A stretch of 64,000 nt of DNA from Zeugodacus cucurbitae (taxonomy: Eukaryota > Arthropoda > Insecta > Diptera > Tephritidae), in NCBI RefSeq assembly GCF_028554725.1, contig NC_071671.1, forward strand, positions 44,920,501 to 44,984,500, given 5' to 3'. Each line of letters opens with the position of its first letter. Positions within the stretch are counted from its first letter, which is position 1. The notes beneath the pieces were generated by a model. The model did no database searches. It was not told the DNA's origin and saw nothing but the letters and a program-made list of their open reading frames with translations. The position numbers were made by a program, and so were the translations under genes. Positions 27,701 to 38,640 of the stretch are shown here, piece after piece.

Positions 27701-30700
27701 ATTAACGACACATATTTGTATATTTGGTTAAAAAGCGTGGGTGCTTAGTTTTATATATTTCTCATATTGAGCAACTCATGACTTTTAACCTAAAATACAA
27801 ATATGTTGACTTTATTATTTTTGCCAACATAGTATATTAAGAATTATTTTTAATTTTTTACTTTGATGTGGTTTAAAAGCGTGTTTTTAGTTTTTTTTAT
27901 ACAACTCTGTGACGAATATAGGGATCTATAAAGCGGATCAAGAGAAAGTTGAACTCGAAGGCAATAAAGAAACTGCCAATAAAAAATTCCAAACGGTTTC
28001 AACAGAGTGATGTTTGGTGCCCGAAGGAAGCAAAAAGCATAACCGAAGGAAGCAGTGTAACAAAATGGCGTTTCTAGCGATAAGTGAGTTCGAAAGCATA
28101 TGATCCGACAAGAAACCCATACAATCACGCACCAATTATTTTACTAATTTATTTAATTGCAGTTTACGAAGACATTCTTAGAATTCTTACAATCAGGAAC
28201 TGTTAAAATATTGTGGAACTAACACAATTTCCCATCACCATATGCTTTATTGAGCTAATTAAAATTTCAAAAAGTTTCACACCACGACCAAGGCTGGTAA
28301 TTAACGTATTTGGGGCATGGAAATTACCGCTGTGCCGGATACGGTATTATTGCTATCAGCATGGAACCACTACTATCAAGTAGATAGAAAAACAACAACA
28401 ACAGCAAAAATATATGTAGAAATAACATAGTTGAAACTTAAGCCAAATGAGGCACTCAAGTGAATACAGTGCAAATATAATTGAAAAATAGAAGTGGCCA
28501 CTGAACGACTAACGCCCCAAGGAACAGCAACAGCAACAACAACAGCAGTACACATGAAGTCGTTGAAATCCAGCGCAGCAAAGTGTGTATAAACTAAGTT
28601 TAAAAATAACCCAAACTTTATGTATGCAGCCAACAACAACAACAACACACGAATGCATAAATATGCAATCCACCGGCAACCCACCGCCAGCACCCAGGCG
28701 CCACAGTTAGCTTCGTGAAGCTATTAACGGTTGGTTGCTGGTTCAGCTGTGTTGCATTGGAGACGTTGATAGTTTCTAATTTAGTTAGCAACCCGGCGTG
28801 TGTGTGTTTGTCGGGAGGTTGGGGAGACCGGATTTAAAGGCAAGTGTTCTAGATAAATTATAACTGCTAGCATAACATGTCCCCGCTGTGTTAAACAGTT
28901 AAGACAAGGCTAACACCCGCAAAACACTAGCAACAACAACAACACATATGCAGCAACATACAATATACATACATATATGTATATGTATATGTATGTGCAT
29001 ACATATGTACATAATTACTAGTGCGTTCCACGAATTAAATTCTCCCACACAAGGCAAACAAGGCCCACTGAAGGTGTTTCTAGCTGCGCTTGGTTGGGGG
29101 TCGTGTAGTTGTTGTTTTTTCTGCTTCTTTGCGGGTTGTTGATTTCGTTATATTCTTTTCCTTTTATTTTTGTGTTTTTGGTTTTTTATTTGTTGGTCTC
29201 ATTAATGTGGTGATTGTGGTGTCGCCTACACCATTCTCGCGTTCACTTCTTGACTCGCTCGAATATTGGTAGGGGTTGGCAACTTGTTGTTGTTTTTATT
29301 ATTAACCGACAACTGTTGTTGTTGTGTTCGGCGTGTATTCGGCTACTCAGCGCAGCCGATGGTGACAAAGTTCGCTCACTTGATTGTTGCTTTTTATCAT
29401 GTATCATGAAATCGGCAAGTTGGCCAAGACAGTAGGAAGGAGGTGGCAAGACAAGAGGCAGAGGTGGTGCTAGGAGGTGCCTGTTGTGAATGTGTTGCAT
29501 GTATGGGGATGTTCATTGGCGATGGAACGGCGGTAGTTTGGTTCTACTTTGTGTTGTTGTTGTTGTTATTGTTGTTGTTGGTTTTTTTGTGTGCGGAGCT
29601 GGTATCCGCTTTCGGCAATGACGTCGGCGAGGATAAGATATATACATATATAGTATATAAGTAGATATAATCAGATATATTATACTATGCATATGCGTCT
29701 AAAATATGATATTTTTGTGCGCTTGCATGTTTGCTCGCGCGTGTTTGTGAATGTAACTATACTATGTATGCATGCGCGCGTCTCATTTTCCTCACTATGG
29801 ATATAGAAAAATATTTTTGTATACCAAAAATTGCGTCCCAGCTGGTAGAAATTGGTGTTATTGGGTTGGGAAAGATATTTTGTTAGTGTTAAAAAATAAA
29901 ATGCATAAAAAAATTAGAAAAATACATATTTAATCTCTATATATTTCTATATAACGTTTTCTACAGGTCTAAAAATTCCAAATATCTTAATTATTAGATA
30001 TCAGTCTCATCAATTTTGGTTAAATTTTCTTCTTACGTATTTTGACCAGTTGAACTTCCATAACTCGAACTGCTCTAACTCGAAGTTCTCCATAAATCGA
30101 ACTTTTGTATTGGCAATAGAAGTCGAATTTCATACAAATTACATTCTGTAACTAGGATTTTTTTTGTGGATTATGGTGATTCGAGTTAGAGAAGTTCCAC
30201 TGTATATCTAAAATCTTTAGTTTTGTTAAAATTTCGTTCCTTATAAATTCTAATTAGTTACAGTTTGAGGATTGCACTGCGATAAATTCTAATTACCGAT
30301 AATTATGTCAGTGTCTTTCGAATTATTTGTGGTTCCTATGTAAAACTTCCCGATTATCATACATTCTTAAATATTAATCAGAAATTCATCAGCTTCACTG
30401 GAATATTTTCACCAACACCTGAACGAGAGCGACGATATATCTAATAGTTAAAGACAATCGAAGAAATATTGCTATAAGATTACATCAAAAAATGTACATC
30501 TTAGTTTAAAGAAGATAATTTAGAAGAGTGTGATAGAGAATGAAATGGAGAGAAAATAATTTCGATACAATTATGTTAATGTTCGATTTAATATCTATAT
30601 AAGTTTGTGTCATGTAAAATGATGTATTCAAAAAGTTCCAATGCTCTTTTCCTTAGAGTTAAGTTCTTTATCAGTGAATCGAATAGCACCCATACGAAGT

Positions 30701-33107
30701 CTTCCAAAATACTTGCCTCCCGGTTTCATAGTTCTTTTTTAATTTTACCTTGTATTTGCTGGTGTTGAGAAGACAATACTACAATCACCGTCATGTAGGA
30801 TTTATTATGCTCTGAAATCTTAGTGAAATCTACACTAGAAATATCAGTGCTTAACAATGATCTGGTTATCCCAATAATGACGTAGTATGTTCAACTCTCA
30901 CCAAGCTGATCGGAAGGCCGAAAATAATTGACATTAAACTGATTTTAGACCATCGAAGGAGAGGTGTTGATTGAATACTACCCATTTTAGATCAATATAG
31001 AGTTACGGTAAAGTCATTCCTCATTAGTATATTAAGTGCAAACTAGCCTAATTGGAAAAATCAAAATTGTATCCTGTTGCTGGGTGTTTTATCAAATCTT
31101 AAGTTAACTTCCGTATTTTCGGTCTTTAACGTTTAATACAAATTTTAAAATATATCCAAAGTTATGATAAAGATTAAAGACTAGGAGTTTGTATTTCTCT
31201 TTTGTTCTAAGGAGATTGCTTTGGTATAAAAAAAAAATATTTATGAATAACGAAGTTCATTTCCCCGATATTTATATATTTATGCAGCGGAGATAACAAA
31301 AAGAGTACTCCAATGCAACCGCGCCTTCGAAAATTCAACCTTCTGCGCAAACATATGTCACGAAGTTGAAACGAAATGCGCATTTACTATATGCGAGTAT
31401 GCGACTTCTGTATTTTAAAGTAACAACAACAAAAGTCATGAATTCTATTTTTATGCACATAATTGAGCTACGACGACCGAAATATAACCTGCATTGCTGG
31501 CCAGCCCAACTACTAATTACACGTGTGCATGTATGTAACTACAGCACAGCGCACACTTACACGCTAAAGCAGGTGAGTAAAGCGAAGCACACCACCACAA
31601 CAACGGAAAAACCCGTTATAACAACGCATTGCAAACGGAAATGACAACGAAAGGATAACAACAACAACAACAACAGCTAGGAGTGTGCTAAAGTTCAGCG
31701 CAAATGCTTGTTTGTTAGTCGGCTAAGGGTATTACGTATGTACGTAGTAGTTTCACTGCTGCTGGTAAGGTAAGTTCTATATTTGGACTTCAATTCGTTG
31801 AATGTAACGATGGTGCAAGGTGCAGGGTGTGCAGTAGTGGAGTAGTGGATAGCGAGCGGTGCTCGAGGGTGTTGGCCATAAACACGAACACGCATTGCTG
31901 ACGCGTTTCGGCGTTGTAGATAGATATATGTATATACATATATAAGTGTTATATAGTATGCATATATATATGTAAGTATGTAAGTATATATAACTACATT
32001 TATATATTTTGTTGGTGTAGTTGGTTTATAGCGAACTTGCACGAAACTCAATGAAGTGCCGATCTTTGTTGTTGATTTTTCTTCTTTTAGTACAATAATA
32101 ACAACTACTACTCGCTTTTATATACATGTATATACATATATACTTCTATACAAATGTCGCTGTGTATGTATCCATTAATGATAATTGTTGCTATTGTTTT
32201 GTTCGGCCAGCCTGCTGTGCGCCTCCTCCACACTTCTACGCGCTTCCTATTTATTCAACTAATCCGCTAAAACGCGGTTTTACTTTAGTTGGATTTGGGT
32301 AGACATATGGTTAAACTTCTATATATGTATGCACGTGTGTGTGTGTGTAGGTGCCTTGTAATATCTTTTCGATATGCGAAGTGTTCAATTGATTGCTCTT
32401 GCGTGTTGAATTCAACACTCCGACCTAACGAAGTTTGCGCTAACACGCATACATACATATATATAATCACATATAAACCTCACTTCGCGTTACTGTGTGT
32501 CTACTATAGTCTGCTTTTAGGCTGATTTTCAATACCATATACTACTATATATCTACAGTTATATAGCTACATATATGCATGCAGTTGTATGTGAAATGGC
32601 ATTCGGCACGCAAATGCTATGTTGGAAATGTTTAAAAATAGCTAAAGCCAATCGTGCGAATGGCCAACACAGGAGCGTGGTTCTTGGTCTCTGTCTGTCC
32701 GACACATTTCACATACACAAGCACACAAACATATTAGGGAAGGATATTTCAATTGCATGTTCTGAATGGTTGCGCGCTGTCCTTGTGTTTATAAATATCC
32801 ACTAATTTGAATTCGATTTCTAAATTTATACATTGCTAATGTCCTTTCTTTCTTTATTTGTTGTTATTGTAGCTATTCGCTGTTGCTTAACTGTGTGCGT
32901 TCAGTAAGTATGTAAGTAATTGCATGACTTTTGTTGTTATTGTCGTTGTACTCATAATAACCGTTATTGTTGTTCTTGCAATTGCGTTGTGTGCTATTTT
33001 TAGCCGATATTTTACGTACCTGGGTAAACGGACATCTCGCAGTGACCCAAAATGTTCAGCAGCACTGCAGCGAGCAGCGCCAAAGCGATTGCACCGCATT
33101 TAGCCAT
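21797..33107 (-). CDS. NPDC1: NPDC1/CAB-1 family type I membrane protein (569 aa, 4 exons)
   Basis: Exons on the minus strand are 33107-33020, 23550-22473, 22407-22140 and 22072-21797. All junctions keep frame (phases 1, 2, 0) with GT-AG ends; the introns are 9469, 65 and 67 nt. Residues 1-24 are a signal peptide (MAKCGAIALALLAAVLLNIL). Residues about 55-115 are a Q/R/E-rich likely coiled coil and acidic tract. About 240-320 is an Ala/Pro/Thr linker, and 363-386 is a transmembrane helix (GMYLVALIAGVSAAVTVGLI). The cytoplasmic part has the family hallmarks LAQSAQMYHYQHQKQQ, DEENEEGDYTVYECPGLAP and GEMEVKNPLF, with a basic end. NPDC1 (mammals) and CAB-1 (C. elegans) are neural proteins linked to neuronal differentiation and synaptic transmission. 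At 569 residues it is much longer than human NPDC1 (about 325), mainly in the lumenal part. TTTATT at 21483 (AATAAA on the minus strand) is a likely poly(A) signal. Confidence 0.9.
22082..22138 (-). other. Short intron 3 of the NPDC1-like gene
   Basis: A GTGAGT donor (22139-22134) and a TTTTGTCACAG acceptor bound a 67-nt intron (22139-22073). It joins ...ECPGLAP to PMGEMEV in phase 0, which rebuilds the conserved family motif. Confidence 0.85.
26640..26790 (+). pseudogene. Mariner transposase remnant
   Basis: One frame reads NAHTSLLVRELLTKNNTV. After a frameshift the next reads MPQPPYSPDVTPWDFFLFPK. This is the mariner block around the last catalytic aspartate (PYSPD..P.DFFLFPK). A stop follows at about 26788. 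Broken fragment, with no terminal repeats seen. Confidence 0.85.
30047..30202. mobile_element. Pogo/Tigger-like MITE, about 156 bp
   Basis: The left end CAGTTGAACTTCCATAACTC and the complement of the right end CAGTGGAACTTCTCTAACTC are inverted repeats. They resemble pogo/Tigger termini (CAGTGGAACnTC..TAACTCGAA). The left side has a second internal CTCTAACTCGAA. There is no coding capacity. The right end is flanked by TA; the left flank has decayed. Confidence 0.7.
33020..33107 (-). CDS. NPDC1: Signal-peptide exon of the NPDC1-like gene
   Basis: ATG at 33107 opens 29 codons: a hydrophobic signal sequence (AIALALLAAVLLNIL) followed by GHCEMSVYP. One G is left over, then the donor GTACGT. Exon 2 begins with GG in the complementary phase, making a glycine codon. 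That phase match and the signal peptide, which the main exon lacks, tie the two together across 9.5 kb. Confidence 0.8.
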
Positions 33108-34120
33108 ATTATATGTACACAGTACGCGACGCTGGCGGGTGTTGAGGGGGTACAGCACGCACGTTCCTTTCACTGCACTGCAAGCGCGTGCAATTTAACT
33201 ATACGGCCGAGCTCGGTGTGTGGGTTCAATGTAATGCAATGCAAATCCGCTGGCAAATTGCAATCAAATTGTGTTTTCTACGCTTTTCACTGCTGCCATA
33301 TGGTGCGCTTTGCGTGGCAACGCACAGCTACCGGTGCGTGTGTGTGTTGAGGTGACGGCGCGTGGTGTCCGTTTGGCGTTTGCCCTTTGCAATGCAGTGC
33401 ACACACAATAGCTTTTACTGCTTTTATTGTTGTTGTTTTTGCTACTGTTGTTGTTGTACCGCGCGCCCGCTGCACACTCGTCGTACGTTTGTCTCTATCG
33501 ATTTTCGTACGCGCGTAGGCAGTTGGCAATTTTTTTCGTATGTAACTGTAACTCTAACAGATTTTTCGCTTTTTCGCACTTTCGTCGCACCAGCTGTCAC
33601 CCGATTGCACTCTACACTTAATTAACTCTGGGGCTTGTGCAATTTTTCACTTGCAAATCGTTGATTTTTCAACTTTAGTTGCTGCTTTTCTCTATTTCAT
33701 ATGTGTGTAGGCGTTTTGCTCTGTAGCCTTTAGAGTTTCTTTCATTTAATTGAATTTTAAGGTTTATTTTCCGTTTCGTTTTTCGTTCGTTTTGGTAGCA
33801 ACGAAGTGTCCCGTTGTACTGAATTGGCGTTCGCCAACGTCCCACGGTTGGAGCTTGAACGCTATGTGCCACGTTCGGTTTTTTCACAAAAACGGCTTCG
33901 TTCGTCGTCGTCGTCGTTGGGCATTTCGGTTTGAAACTTGTAGCTTGCGAGCTGTGACGCAAAATGTTAATGGTGTCGTCGTCGCATATGCTTCAATGTT
34001 TCAACGCCTCCGCAGCGCAGCGCAGTGGTGTGGAGAGAACGCGTGTGCGATGGGTATGTGTAGAGCGCCAAGCTGCCGCTGTTTTGCTGCTCCTGCTCCG
34101 GCTCCTGCCACTGACAGCAA
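33108..34120 (-). promoter_or_regulatory. Probable 5' leader and promoter region of the NPDC1-like gene
   Basis: Base composition is balanced, unlike the flanks. On the minus strand it is purine-rich with CAA/CAG runs, GTGAAA-type phrases and short upstream frames, typical of long fly neuronal 5' leaders. Initiator-like TCAGT motifs lie near 33815 and 34112. No TATA box is convincing, and the true start is not resolved. Confidence 0.4.
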
Positions 34121-37100
34121 TGGATACTAAGTAGCTAAGTTACGGAGAAAAAACAACGAAGCTTTCGGAGACAAAGGATACAGTAGCCGGTTGGTTAGCT
34201 GGCTGGCTCGCTGGTGGTGTACTGCAGTCATGCAAATGTATTGGTTGAGTGGTGGTACAGTGTTTTGAAACTGGAAAAATAGTCATGCAAACACAGTTAA
34301 CAAAATACCTAAGAAGATAATCATATAAATGTTTATAAATTTTGTGTTTGCTTTCAAATGTTTAAATTTCCCTAACCACAAGCTATTATAACTAATAATT
34401 AATAAATTGAAGCATACCTTCAGGGGCTTTGGAATTAAATTATAAAAATATTAAAAATAACAAATAATAATAATCAATTGCTCGGTTTTGAACACAGCTG
34501 CAAAGCAAACTGGTTTTTCTATTATAAATTTAAACTCCCGTTTTTTCCTAACGTATATATATGTATATATTATTCTCAATAAACATGTACGATTCCCAAC
34601 ATTTTTTAATATATATATTTTTTTTTTGGTTTGAAATATATCCATAAAATCGGTTGTCTTATTAAATAAACAGTACAAGTCTTATTAAATAAACAGTCTC
34701 AAATCGATCCGGGTATAATTATAAGACGTAGACCCTTTGGAAGTTCCACCCATCAGTCCACCTCAGTTTCAATTGAAAACTTTAAAGCGATTTTGTTCAA
34801 ATTTTGCACACATCTTTGAAATAACATTATCTAGGTATTGAACGAAGGATTTTTATTTTTTTATTTATTTTATTAGCACTATTTTTTCAAACCAAAAACT
34901 GTGATTTCTTTTATGGCAAGAGCACTTTCTGAGATGTCAAGGGAGATGTGGTACCAACGGATGAGCTTCCGAAATGTAACTTTGATAGAACTGTTTAAAT
35001 AATATAAGTATTTGTACCTATTAAAAAAAATAATATAAATATCCTTCTTTTGATCCTCTGAAACTTAACTAAGCCCTTAACCTTAAGTTATCTGAATCGT
35101 ATCAAAATGAAATATAAAATATATATACTTTGATATCTTTAAGTATAATCTAAACTTTCAGGAAATAACGCTCATTTTGAAAATACCTTTACAATAGCAC
35201 TATATTTTTTTACATAGATATTTTAGTTGAATTATTAAAAATCATAAACAAATAATAATACATACTATTACTCATTAATTCTGCAATAAATTTTTAATTT
35301 GTACTAAAAACTACTTTCATAGCTCTTATCACACACTATGCACACTGCACTTTGTCGCTATTGAGTACACGCAGGCGTATGATTAACCGTCCGTACACAC
35401 ACACAAACACTAGTTCACAGCGAAAGCTCTACTAGCACATACACTCATGTACGAGTATACAGGCAAATCAAATTTTCAGTCACTAACAACTGCGCCACTG
35501 CGCCACCGAATCGACTTTGCATTAAATTTTCACTGTATGTACACACCCCCAACACCGCAAGCCGCACAATTCACCTTCAACTGCAGTTCATTGAAATACG
35601 AACAGGTGGCGATGGCATTGGCGCTGTGTTAGTAGTATGCTATGGAGCTGACAAAAGTAGAAAGCAACACCCCAATTTGCGGCAGCATCAATAGAAAGCG
35701 CACAGGTCTGGTCTTGCGCTCTTTCTCTATGTATGGATGGCTCTCTGACACTTGTTATATTGTACATAGTGGCCAACAAGTTTCTCGCTCAGCAATGCTA
35801 GCAGCTTTGTTATTGTGCTTCGAATGTTTGCCGCTGCAGCAGAGCAGGTACATAGCGCGGGTGTGCAGCCGTACCGTGCTAAACCTATTTCCATGTGGGA
35901 TAGGACAAAATTTTTCATCAATGAAAATTTTTTGAAGGACTCGACGCTCATGCGCGTCCCATTTCGGTCGCTCCATTGAACTTTTTCGGCGTTAACAAAG
36001 AAATAAACAAACATTTGCAGATTTTCTTCAAGCACGAATACTGAATTTCGTGTTTGTGGCCCAGTGACGTGTGGGTTTTGCGCATAGCGAAGCTTTTCGT
36101 ATACTATGTAAGCACATACATACAAAAACAACATTGCCAGTTACATACAATTTACTCGTGCATATGAATATGCTAATATATGTTCCCACCGAAGTTCATG
36201 TTTGTTGAGGTAGTGGTGCCCTTATCAGCGCATAGCAAGTAAAGCCATAAAAAATCATTCAAGCTGTTTTAGCCAAAGCCAAGTGCCTGTCATACACATA
36301 ATATCATAGTCACATACTTGCATATATTATTATATTTGTTTGTGTGCAGTAGATCGGTTTGTGACTTTAGTTTCTCAATTGGCGCGGTGCTGGCATTCAA
36401 TCGGTCACGTTCGCTTCTTATCCATTTGTTCCAGTGGCTGAATAACTTGTGTTATATGGTAATGCCAATATGCTGATAGTTGTGCGTCCTTATGTCGGTT
36501 GCCCTGCTGTTGTGTTTTCTTTTAAGGTAGCCTTGAACTCGTAATATATTGTAATAAGTGGATATTCTTCTTCAAGTGGATATTTTTAACTTTGACAAAA
36601 GCGCAAATATATTACAATTTGAACAATCTATAAAGAAATGAGTTATATTAATGCAATTATTAAGTATTGTTAATACATTATATACTATTTTGTATTGTTG
36701 CCTACGCAATTGGCCGGGGTCATAAGAGCGGAATTATGTAATTTTGAAAAATTTAAGAACTTAGTCCGAAAATAATTTAACTAAAGATTTACTTTCATAA
36801 CAAAAGAAATTTGAACGGATGCGGTTCCTGTTTTGCCAATATTGATACCTCAGCAGAATATTTTTAACTTTAGTGACAAATGTTTATTGCAACATCCAAA
36901 TCAACCAATCAAGACATTTTCAGCACTATATAAACATTATTTATTTAGTTTAGTTGTTTTCACTTTTTATTGTTACGGATTTGTATTTAAATTTTAAAGT
37001 ATAAATATATTCGATTCAAATATATTTGTTCAAATTACTTTTATAACAATTGCAAAAGCAACTCTTCAATAGGAAGTCAGCTGTTCAATAATAATTTTGA

Positions 37101-37470
37101 ACAGCTAAAACTGTTCTCAAAAAGGTTGCCACATAGCTAGGTGACGTTTTGTGGAACAAATGGGCACACTGAATTTGAATATTTATTTATTGCAGTTTAT
37201 TTTAATGTTATATAAAAAAAAACTTTTTATTCTTTATTTGATATTAAGACCGTACGATAAATAAAATATATTATGAATTAAGTCTAGAAAAATGCGAATA
37301 TTTGATAATAATTCAGAGTTGACTTTTAAGTTGTACGGTAACTCTTCATTTTGACAGTTGATTTCATTTGGTTGTTTTCTTGATGATTAATGCAGATACA
37401 ACAATTTTCGTAAACACACAAAAGGATCTCAAGTGAAAATTTTTAATAAATCTAATAAGTACTTCTTAAA
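34121..37470. other. Intergenic DNA between the NPDC1-like gene and LEPROT
   Basis: No recognised gene. Two 19-bp direct repeats (GTCTTATTAAATAAACAGT) lie at 34656 and 34679. The minus frame 36134-35727 is 135 codons long but shows no family motif, signal peptide or splice context, and is treated as a chance frame. Confidence 0.5.
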
Positions 37471-38152
37471 ATGGCTGCTTTAAAGGGTAATTATGAGAAT
37501 TTTAAAATTTATTCACCACAGTTCAATTATATTCTTCTATTTTTCGTATGTGTTTGTTTGTTTGCTGCGCTGCCTTTTATCATTATGACGGAATTGCTAT
37601 GTACATAATAGCGTAAGTTAACAAAAGATCCAAAGTGATAGCCCAATAAATTTTATTGCGTTGTGTAAATTTTATAATTCTTTCTTTACTTTGTTTAACT
37701 GTTACAGTTTACTGGTGTGTGCATTTCTAACATGTTTGGGTATGACCTTCCTTATATTGGCGTGCGCTGTACCACAACCGAAGATTTTCTACCCGTTCTT
37801 TGTATTACTATTTTACGTATTATCCGTGTTACCGGTATTCGTATCTAAACGCTTCAATCAAGGCAATGAAACTAATCCAAAGACGGAGTTCGCACTATTT
37901 CTCTGTGCTGGTATGGTGCTGAGTGCCTTCGCTTTTCCAATTGTACTGGCGCATAGTCAAGTGGTAAGAATGCATAATATCGTATATGTATACATATATT
38001 ACATATGTTTTCTGATTAAATGTTTTACTTTTCAGATTACTTGGACTGCCGCCACACTTACATTAATCAGTAATGTGATTAACTATTTAACTATATTTGG
38101 TTATTCAATGAGAGATAGTGAATTCGATGCACCCTACGGTGGCATGTTCTAA
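37471..38152 (+). CDS. LEPROT: LEPROT/Vps55 family four-helix endosomal membrane protein, 3 exons
   Basis: Exon 1 is 37471-37486 (MAALKG), exon 2 is 37708-37963, and exon 3 is 38036-38152. The family start MAxxKxLV....GLTFL is matched by MAALK then LLVCAFLTCLGMTFLILACA. Helices lie at about 7-27, 32-51, 70-93 and 96-118, and the end is DAPYGGMF. The expected length of 129 residues equals the family's 131. Vps55/LEPROT proteins work in late-endosome sorting and limit surface levels of receptors. Exon 2 to exon 3 splices in phase 0 (GTG|gtaaga ... ttttcag|ATT). At intron 1 the GT donor leaves one base while exon 2 needs two: alignment predicts GG|T for glycine 6 but only one G precedes the GT. 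A one-base assembly loss in the GGG run, or an unusual splice, is likely. Confidence 0.88.
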
Positions 38153-38640
38153 ATACTAGTTTTTTACAATTTTTGTTTTGTTTTTGTTCTTGAAAATAAC
38201 TGAATGAAGAGACTCTTTACGCAAAAGGACTGCAATGACTTCAAATAGTCGTGTCTACATGAAACATAAAAAACAAACAACAACAAAATAATTATCATCA
38301 ACGTAAATACAACGCAATGTTAACTAACGATTTGAAGTGACATTTTCCCGTTGGATATGAGTGTAAGCGTCGTCGAGATTCTAGTAGATTTTGCAAAGGC
38401 TAAGAGTATACCATACGCATTGCAGTTGTACACAGAAACACATATATGAAGTAAAAATATTTAGTTGTAAGTTGAAAAGCTTTTTGTATCTAAAATTAAT
38501 GTGCTAAGTAAGAAATTACTACCAATTAGCACATTTTTTGTTTCGAAAAAATCATCAGAGTCGGGCAAAAATTAAACTAACCAAATTATGCAATTTCAAG
38601 AGACACGATAAACGAAAAAATAAATAAATGTATGTTGTAA
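38153..38640 (+). other. Likely 3' UTR of LEPROT
   Basis: Non-coding sequence after the stop, with overlapping AATAAA signals at about 38620-38628. No other feature is seen in it. Confidence 0.5.

Larger units (their letters stand above)
23551..33019 (-). other. 9.5-kb intron 1 of the NPDC1-like gene
   Basis: No coding sequence is supported inside it. It holds a mariner transposase remnant (26.64-26.79 kb), a pogo-like MITE (30.05 kb), and low-complexity tracts. The tracts are CAA-rich on the + strand at 28.4-28.95 kb and GTT-rich at 29.1-29.6 kb, so strand bias flips between them. Open frames here are chance frames in those tracts. Confidence 0.7.

Noticed and set aside
33362..34130. Several + strand frames of 60-126 codons
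   Set aside because: They lie opposite the probable 5' leader of the NPDC1-like gene and have no motifs. Low-complexity GTT/CGT runs explain them.
35727..36134. 135-codon minus frame upstream of the NPDC1-like gene
   Set aside because: No recognised domain, no signal peptide and no adjoining exons; base composition alone can explain it.
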